From the NCBI GenBank assembly GCA_028565635.1, contig JAOXYB010048125.1:1-12055 (forward strand): DNA of 12,055 nt, in the 5' to 3' direction. The position numbers and the translations under genes were made by a program. The stretch is from Phoronis ovalis. Its lineage: Eukaryota > Phoronida > Phoronidae. Shown here piece after piece: positions 7,539 to 12,055 of this stretch. The notes under the pieces are model-generated. The model was given only the letters and a program-made list of their open reading frames with translations, did not search any database and was not told the origin of the DNA. Every line of letters begins with the position of its first letter. Position 1 is the first letter of the stretch.

Positions 7539-7915
7539 ATAATATTATTAACAAAATGGTTCATTAAATTGGTAAATTGTTTTTTCCTTTTCACAAAAAA
7601 TAATGAATGTCATATATATATACAGTAGTTATGTTCAGAAAAGATAAACCAATTGTATAAGCCAAGTACAGAAACTGCATGTAGCCCTAGCAAAGCAAGA
7701 GGATTGTTAGTCCTGGTTCATTATGTCTAGCACTAGCTCTTGATAATCTAACTTGTGAGCTGTGCTATACAGTCATGGAAACTTATATAGCCGATTACAG
7801 TGAAAGTGGCCCAAACTTCGAAATCTATGTAATTCCTACCTAATGAGTTCATATATCACCGTCCAGATACTCTCTGATTATCCAACTTCAACTCCCACAA
7901 CTCATATCACCATTT
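7539..7915. other. Putative intron 1 of gene 2, 5' part
   Basis: No exon, RNA gene or transposon end is visible. A short (AT)n run lies at about 7611-7620. Together with the minisatellite and 8126-8331 it would form an 814-base intron if the 7254 exon belongs to gene 2. Confidence 0.4.
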
Positions 7916-8125
7916 GTACGTATATACGCACAGGTACGTATATATGCACAGGTACGTATATACGCACAGGTACGTATATACGCACAGGTACGTATATACG
8001 CACAGGTACGTATATACGCACAGGTACGTATATACACACAGGTACGTATATACGTACAGGTACGTATATACGTACAGGTATGTATACGTACATGTATGTA
8101 TACCTACACATACACACATATATAC
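7916..8125. repeat. 18-bp minisatellite
   Basis: The unit is gtacgtatatacgcacag, about ten copies, nine of them clean (7916-8077), decaying into gtatgtatacgtacatg and (CA)n-like sequence. Because 18 is a multiple of three and the unit lacks stops on either strand, long false frames appear in several frames. Units with cgta form the 16-base perfect palindrome gtacgtatatacgtac. Confidence 0.95.
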
Positions 8126-8331
8126 AAGCCTGCATTAGACAAGATCAAATAAAAAAAACAGCTTACAAAAGGGACAATTGGTGAAATTGTAAATCTGTAA
8201 AACTTGCAAGGTAATTTTGGTTACATGTAGCATGAACAGGGTGAGTCAAAGATTGGTAAAATTCACGATAAATTTATATAGGAAAATTTAAGATGTTCCA
8301 AAGTATCATACATCAAATACTTACTATATAG

Positions 8332-8529
8332 GGTGGAAGTACACTGTTACACAATGCAGCTGAGAACGGCCACGTAGAATCTGGCAAATGCCTCCTACGG
8401 GAGGGCGCTGATATCAATGCTGTGGATGATGATGGTGATACACCTCTACACTATGCTGCATGGTTTGATAAAACTGACATGATACAAATGCTAATGACTG
8501 AGAAGGCTGACAGTACAATTAAAAATAAA
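8332..8529 (+). CDS. Double-ankyrin exon 1 of the array, gene 2 (type A)
   Basis: The exon has 66 codons, phase 0, acceptor cttactatatag (ends 8331) and donor gtacgt (8530). Repeat 1 (residues 1-33) begins [18 protein letters not shown] and has GADINAVD; repeat 2 (34-66) has [10 protein letters not shown] and ends KADSTIKNK. It is closest to the exon at 9365-9562, sharing its acceptor context and the [11 protein letters not shown] and GADINAVDD strings. It has no start codon of its own, so an upstream exon is required; 7254-7517 is the only candidate seen in the window. Confidence 0.9.
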
Positions 8530-8652
8530 GTACGTAGCTATATGACCATCAAGTCAGATTTTATTGTTAACTTCACTGTTATGGAATTCATGCATTAGCA
8601 TAATTTATGATATTCCTAAGTATCAGTTATCGCAAATGCTTTCATTGTAAAG

Positions 8653-8724
8653 TGTAGTGGTACAGCATTACCCGTGTTTGAATTGTTAATCAATAAGGAG
8701 GCTGATATTAAAATTAAAAATAAT
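8653..8724 (+). pseudogene. Internally deleted ankyrin mini-exon r1
   Basis: After the acceptor-like ttgtaaag (ends 8652) the frame reads 24 codons, CSGTALP then VFELLINKEADIKIKNN. This equals the start of repeat 1 joined to the second helix of repeat 2 of a normal exon, so 42 codons (126 bases) are missing in frame. The donor position has gcaaat, not GT, so splicing is doubtful. It shares the same deletion junction with r2 at 9226, so the two are duplicates. Confidence 0.7.
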
Positions 8725-8883
8725 GCAAATACTTTTATGATCATTAAGATAGATTTTATTGTCAATTTCACTTGTACAGAAATCGAATAAAGCTAATGAT
8801 ATTAATTTGGTCAAGGGAAATTTACATACTATAATTTACGATATTTCTAAATATCAGTTATGGCAAACACTTTAATTGTAAAG

Positions 8884-9081
8884 GCTGGAGATACAGCGTT
8901 ACATGTTGCAGCACAAGAGGGTCATGTAGAAGTTGGGAAATGCCTTGTACGAGAAGGTGCTAATATCAATGCTGGGAATGATGATGGTAATACACCTGTA
9001 CACCAAGCTGCATTGTTTGGTAAAACAAATATGATAGAAATGTTAATCGCTAGCAAGGCTGACATTGCAATTAAAAATAAA
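8884..9081 (+). CDS. Double-ankyrin exon 2 of the array, gene 2 (type B)
   Basis: A 66-codon, phase-0 exon with acceptor ctttaattgtaaag (ends 8883) and consensus donor gtaagt (9082). Repeat 1 starts AGDTALHVAAQEGHVEVG and has GANINAGND; repeat 2 has NTPVHQAALFGKTNMIEML and ends ADIAIKNK. About 56 of 66 residues match the exon at 9722-9919, marking them as a recent pair. The exon frame is also open upstream to an ATG at 8860, but that ATG lies before the acceptor and is most likely intronic. Confidence 0.92.
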
Positions 9082-9225
9082 GTAAGTATTGTCAACTTCT
9101 CTGTTATGGAAATCGGAAAGTGCCAATGAAACTTATTTTAGATATATAGTCACAAGAAATTCATATATTAGCATAATATACGATATTCCTAAGTATCAGT
9201 TATCGCAAATGCTTTCATTGTAAAG

Positions 9226-9297
9226 GATGGAGGTACAACAATACACGTGTTTGAATTGTTAATCAATAATGAGGCTGACATTAAAATTAAAAACAAA
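9226..9297 (+). CDS. Ankyrin mini-exon r2 with possible GC donor
   Basis: The acceptor-like ttgtaaag (ends 9225) is followed by 24 open codons, DGGTTIH then VFELLINNEADIKIKNK, and then gcaagt at 9298, the form used by minor GC-AG introns. It is phase 0 on both sides, so inclusion would add one ankyrin repeat lacking its first helix (24 instead of 33 residues) and skipping would change nothing else. It has the same internal deletion as r1. It could be an alternative exon or a relic; the sequence cannot decide. Confidence 0.45.
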
Positions 9298-9364
9298 GCA
9301 AGTACTTTTATTATCATCAAGATAGAATATTTTATTGTCAATTACGCCAACACTTATTATATAG

Positions 9365-9562
9365 GAGGGACGTGCACCGTTACACAATGCAGTTTGGGAT
9401 GGTCATGTAGAATCTGGGAAATGCCTCCTACAAGAAGGTGCTGATATTAATGCTGTGGATGATTATGGTAATACACCTGTACACCAGGCTGCATGGTTTG
9501 GTAAAGCAGATATGATAGAAATGTTAATCACTAACAAGGCTGACATAGCAATTGAAAATAGA
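9365..9562 (+). CDS. Double-ankyrin exon 3 of the array, gene 2 (type A)
   Basis: A 66-codon, phase-0 exon with acceptor cttattatatag (ends 9364) and donor gtaagt (9563). Repeat 1 begins EGRAPLHNAVWDGHVESG and has GADINAVDD; repeat 2 has NTPVHQAAWFGKADMIEML and ends DIAIENR. The first repeat groups with the exon at 8332, while the second is closer to the exons at 8884 and 9722, which may reflect gene conversion within the array or a crossover between A and B types. Confidence 0.92.
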
Positions 9563-9721
9563 GTAAGTACTTTTATGATCATGAAGGTAGATTTTACTGT
9601 CAGTTTCACTGATACAGAAGTCGAATAATGTTAATGATATTAATTTGGTCAAAAGAAATTTACATATTATAATTTATGATATTTAGAAATATCATTTAAA
9701 GTAAACGCTTTAATTGTAAAG

Positions 9722-9919
9722 GCTGGAGATACAGCGTTACACGCTGCAGCACAAGAGGGTCATGTAGAAGCTGGCAAATGTCTCCTACGAGCAGGTGCTG
9801 ATATCAATGCTGGGAATGATGATGGTAACACACCTGTACACCAGGCTGCATGGTTTGGTAAAACGGATATGATAGAAATGTTAATCGCTAATGAGGCTGA
9901 CATTACAATTAAAAATAAA
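9722..9919 (+). CDS. Double-ankyrin exon 4 of the array, gene 2 (type B)
   Basis: A 66-codon, phase-0 exon, acceptor taattgtaaag (ends 9721), donor gtaagt (9920). Repeat 1 starts AGDTALHAAAQEGHVEAG with GADINAGND; repeat 2 has NTPVHQAAWFGKTDMIEML and ends ADITIKNK. Both repeats keep every consensus feature of the ankyrin fold. The intron that follows shares the tatgatcatcaagata segment with the introns after exons 1 and 3, showing that intron and exon were duplicated together. Confidence 0.93.
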
Positions 9920-10080
9920 GTAAGTAGTTTTATGATCATCAAGATATACTTTATTGTCAACTTCACTTTTGAAAGTGAGTTAAAGAGTAAATGTTACTTA
10001 TTTGGTCAAGGAAAAATTACATATTACAAAATTCACGATATTTTTAAATATCAGTTACGGCAAACACTTTAATTGTACAG

Positions 10081-10278
10081 AATGGACGTACACCATTGCA
10101 CAACGCAGCATGTGAGGGGTGTGTAGAAGCTGGTATATCTCTCCTACGGAAATGTGCTGATATTAATGCTGTGGATGAAAATGGTGACACACCTGTACTC
10201 GTGGCTGTGTTGAATAATAAACGCGTAATGACAGAAAGTTTAATTAAGCACAAAGCAGACGTAATAATAAAAAATAAG
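10081..10278 (+). CDS. Double-ankyrin exon 5 of the array, gene 2 (type C)
   Basis: A 66-codon, phase-0 exon, acceptor taattgtacag (ends 10080), donor gtatgc (10279). Repeat 1 is canonical (NGRTPLHNAACEGCVEAG, then CADINAVDE). Repeat 2 has drifted: DTPVLVAVLNNKRVMTESL replaces the TPLHxAA pattern, losing the histidine and the small residues of helix 1, while KADVIIKNK still closes the repeat. A weaker last repeat is usual where an ankyrin stack ends or meets another surface. The next exon, at 10645, begins a further partial repeat. Confidence 0.9.
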
Positions 10279-10644
10279 GTATGCTATTACATTTTCTTAA
10301 AGCAGATTAATGTCCTCATTATTTATAGGGAGAGTCAGTAAAAACTATTACACAGTAATATCATAATTTGAGGTCTGAAAGTCTAAATTACGTAGCAAAA
10401 CATTTAATCCTTTGTTGTTACAATTTAAATCAGTTATAATAAAGTTGATCAAGAACTGTCTGAGAACGATGATGCCTTTTCAGGTTTTATCAATTGTCTA
10501 GATTATGGTATACATATATTTCTTGTATATTACTTTACAAAAGTGCATATCATGGTCCCATAAATGCTTCTAATCCTCACTTGTACGAATTACATTGTAT
10601 AACAATCTTATCGAAACAAAGCGTAAGGTTCATTTCTTTTTCAG
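10279..10644. other. Intron between array and linker exon
   Basis: A 366-base AT-rich intron with no exon seen. Its last about 80 bases (from about 10565) resemble the first 90 bases of the window, marking the edge of the segmental duplication as far as it can be read here. Confidence 0.6.
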
Positions 10645-10830
10645 AATGAACAAAATGTTCTAGACATTGCCCGAGAGAAATTCATTAAGTGTGAACTGGA
10701 TATCGACTCCGAGGTAAATGATAATGCACCAGGTGATGACTTCAATGGTAAATCTTTCCACAATGGTGCACCTCTTCAGGATCGTAATAGAGACACACAC
10801 AGATTGATAGATCTAATACAATTGTCCCAG
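10645..10830 (+). CDS. Ankyrin half-repeat plus acidic linker exon, gene 2
   Basis: A 62-codon, phase-0 exon with acceptor ttctttttcag (ends 10644) and donor gtaaat after CAG (10831). It begins NEQNVLDIAREKFIKCE, the first helix of an ankyrin repeat continuing from the array, then an acidic Asp/Asn-rich linker and DTHRLIDLIQLSQ. It is intact, unlike the copy at 91-286, which has a TGA and a shifted donor. The role is probably that of a cap and hinge between the ankyrin stack and the coiled coil. Confidence 0.87.
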
Positions 10831-11043
10831 GTAAATTCATACTAAATGATGCATGTTTTTATATGGCTGCTACTTTTGCAATGTTGCTACGGTCACTGCT
10901 TGTGCCTTAATGATGCTTACTTTTGTCACGAAACGTTTCAAATTTTTTTGAAGTTTTGGTAATATACTATGCAAATGTTTAATTATTACATACTGTCCGT
11001 ATTGTGTCAAAAACCCTATTAGTGTTTGTTTGTTTATACTCAG

Positions 11044-11079
11044 TATTATCAGGAAACAATTAAGAAGCAGACAGATTGA
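11044..11079 (+). pseudogene. Truncated duplicate of the coiled-coil exon
   Basis: After acceptor tttatactcag (ends 11043) the frame reads YYQETIKKQTD then TGA at 11077-11079. The start matches the functional exon at 11170 (DYQKVI) and the following agattgaactttt matches its later part, after which the sequence jumps into the same intron motif (ttgaagttttgtaatatgc) seen at about 10953. A duplication of intron plus exon with an internal deletion explains it. No good donor follows. Inclusion would end translation. Confidence 0.75.
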
Positions 11080-11169
11080 ACTTTTCTTGAAGTTTTGTAA
11101 TATGCAAATGTTGAAATACTACATACTTTCCATATTGTGTAGAAAAGCCGAATTATTTTTTTTACTCAG

Positions 11170-11298
11170 GATTATCAGAAAGTAATTAATGAACTGCAAA
11201 TAAAGAATGAAAACCAGGAATTAATTAAGGAAAGGGATGTGAACAGAAAACAAAAGAGAAAAATTGAACTCTTAGAAGAAGAAGTCGACAAATTAAAG
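11170..11298 (+). CDS. Coiled-coil exon, gene 2
   Basis: A 43-codon, phase-0 exon with acceptor tttactcag (ends 11169) and donor gttagt (11299). It starts DYQKVINELQIKNENQEL and ends KIELLEEEVDKLK. The Leu/Ile spacing and high Glu/Lys/Gln content predict a long amphipathic helix able to dimerise. It is 12 codons longer than the gene 1 copy (707-799); the extra piece lies in the middle. It joins the linker exon on one side and a double-ankyrin exon on the other, so the coiled coil separates two ankyrin stacks. Confidence 0.85.
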
Positions 11299-11474
11299 GT
11301 TAGTAGGTGCATCTGTTCTAGATTGATATGATACTAACATTTGCAAAACTTGACTGCGTTTATTTGGATAGAAATATTACATATAGCTGTCTTTATAAAC
11401 AAAATGAACTTTATTTCCTGGTGTTTAAAGTGATTCATGTTATGATTCATTATCATCACATAATGTTTCTTTAG

Positions 11475-11675
11475 TTTGGATATACACCACTGCATAGAGC
11501 AGCAATCGATGGTGATATCAAGTACGCACAGAGATGTCTAAAAGACGGTGCTGATGTCAACGCTTTAGATAACAACAATTATTGTACACCTTTACACCGA
11601 GCGGCTGCTTCAGGGAGTAGTGATATTGTAAAGTTGCTGATTGATCATGATGCCGATGTGACCATCAAGGATAAG
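11475..11675 (+). CDS. Double-ankyrin exon after the coiled coil, gene 2
   Basis: A 67-codon, phase-0 exon with acceptor tttctttag (ends 11474) and donor gtgcat (11676). It begins FGYTPLHRAAIDGDIKYA, has GADVNALDN, then CTPLHRAAASGSSDIVKLL and ends DADVTIKDK. It matches 967-1164 closely but has one extra codon between the repeats (NNNYC against NGNC) and a regular LLIDHDA helix in place of the LPVDHDA of gene 1. The gene continues beyond the window, presumably to counterparts of the exons at 2770 and 3302. Confidence 0.92.
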
Positions 11676-12055
11676 GTGCATGTATTGCGTTTTTTTGTTT
11701 TAACAACTTGTCTTACTTTAAGTTAGTAATAATAACAGTTATATTAATAATAATAATTTATATCGCCCCAGTATCTTTGGGTAAAACTCAATGGCACTAT
11801 ACAATAAAAACTGTATAAAAAAAAATAAGTTAAATAAAATACAATTGCAACTATGTACTGTACATTACAAAGATTTAAAAAAATCAAACTTGTCCATAAG
11901 CTCTAATACAAATTTTGTCTTTAGCTTAGATTTGAAGAATTGGGAGTCTCTGATTTCCTCACTGTAGCTAGTGGTAAATTCCATAACTTATATAGCATAA
12001 GCCCTATCTCCATAAGTTACTGAATTGGCCATATTATTATGTCACAATTATCTAA
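11676..12055. repeat. Intronic dispersed-repeat-like segment (also 1165-1453)
   Basis: The segment contains (aat)n, then aatttatatcgcccc, aactcaatggcactatac and aataaaaac, followed by about 200 bases ending in ccctatctccataagtta. The order of a TATATAGCGC-like motif and a CTCAAGGCGCT-like motif is reminiscent of dispersed repeats in marine invertebrate genomes, from memory. The copy in gene 1 lacks about 80 bases of the 5' part. No exon is seen. Confidence 0.4.

Larger units (their letters stand above)
10560..12055 (+). repeat. Segmental tandem duplication, copy 2
   Basis: This is the sister block of 1-1453, same orientation, including linker, coiled-coil and double-ankyrin exons and most intron sequence. 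It lacks the MITE found in copy 1, and has an additional truncated coiled-coil exon (11044-11079) and an extra segment after the ankyrin exon (about 11691-11770). The homology runs to the final base of the window. Confidence 0.93.

Noticed and set aside
7916-8095. CRISPR-like array
   Set aside because: The 18-base units are directly contiguous without spacers, and the DNA is clearly eukaryotic.
7907-8138. Several long open frames over the minisatellite on both strands
   Set aside because: All result from a stop-free 18-base repeat and have no exon signals.
9760-10253. Minus-strand frames opposite the ankyrin exons
   Set aside because: They are shadows of the plus-strand exons, whose frame, splice sites and ankyrin motifs are consistent.

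Overview
The window is eukaryotic nuclear DNA, A+T-rich, with short exons separated by GT-AG introns and many small DNA transposons. Spliced ankyrin-repeat exons, a SINE-like tRNA-derived element, nested MITE-like elements and a microsatellite-rich intron suggest an invertebrate animal, plausibly a marine one. The species cannot be fixed from sequence alone. No operons or prokaryotic signals are present.

Layout, all on the + strand. (1) 1-3412 holds the 3' part of an ankyrin-repeat gene ('gene 1'): a half-repeat plus acidic linker exon (91-286), a coiled-coil exon (707-799), two double-ankyrin exons (967-1164, 2770-2964) and a terminal exon with stop and AATAAA (3302-3412, 3457-3462). (2) 3413-7070 is intergenic and full of mobile DNA: an AT-rich stretch, a tRNA-Ser-like SINE head between 70-bp direct repeats, and G/C-tipped elements with 8-bp target-site duplications, one nested in another. 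(3) 7066-8331 has a 34-bp perfect hairpin, a small coding exon with a nuclear-localisation-like run, a helix-turn-helix and an acidic tail (7254-7517 or 7538), and an 18-bp minisatellite. (4) 8332-10278 is a tandem array of five full 66-codon ankyrin exons and two 24-codon internally deleted ones. (5) 10645-12055 repeats the linker, coiled-coil and double-ankyrin exons of 91-1164 with their introns, so the window spans one period (about 10.5 kb) of a head-to-tail segmental duplication.

Nearly all ankyrin exons are phase 0 at both ends and usually 66 codons (two 33-residue repeats), so exons can be duplicated or skipped without frame loss. This explains growth at three scales: exon, exon pair and whole gene. 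The likely product of gene 2 is an ankyrin-repeat scaffold with a coiled coil, possibly starting with a DNA-binding exon; that last link is inference from compatible splice signals. Gene 1 has an in-frame stop and shifted splice phase in its linker exon, so it may be broken or shortened.
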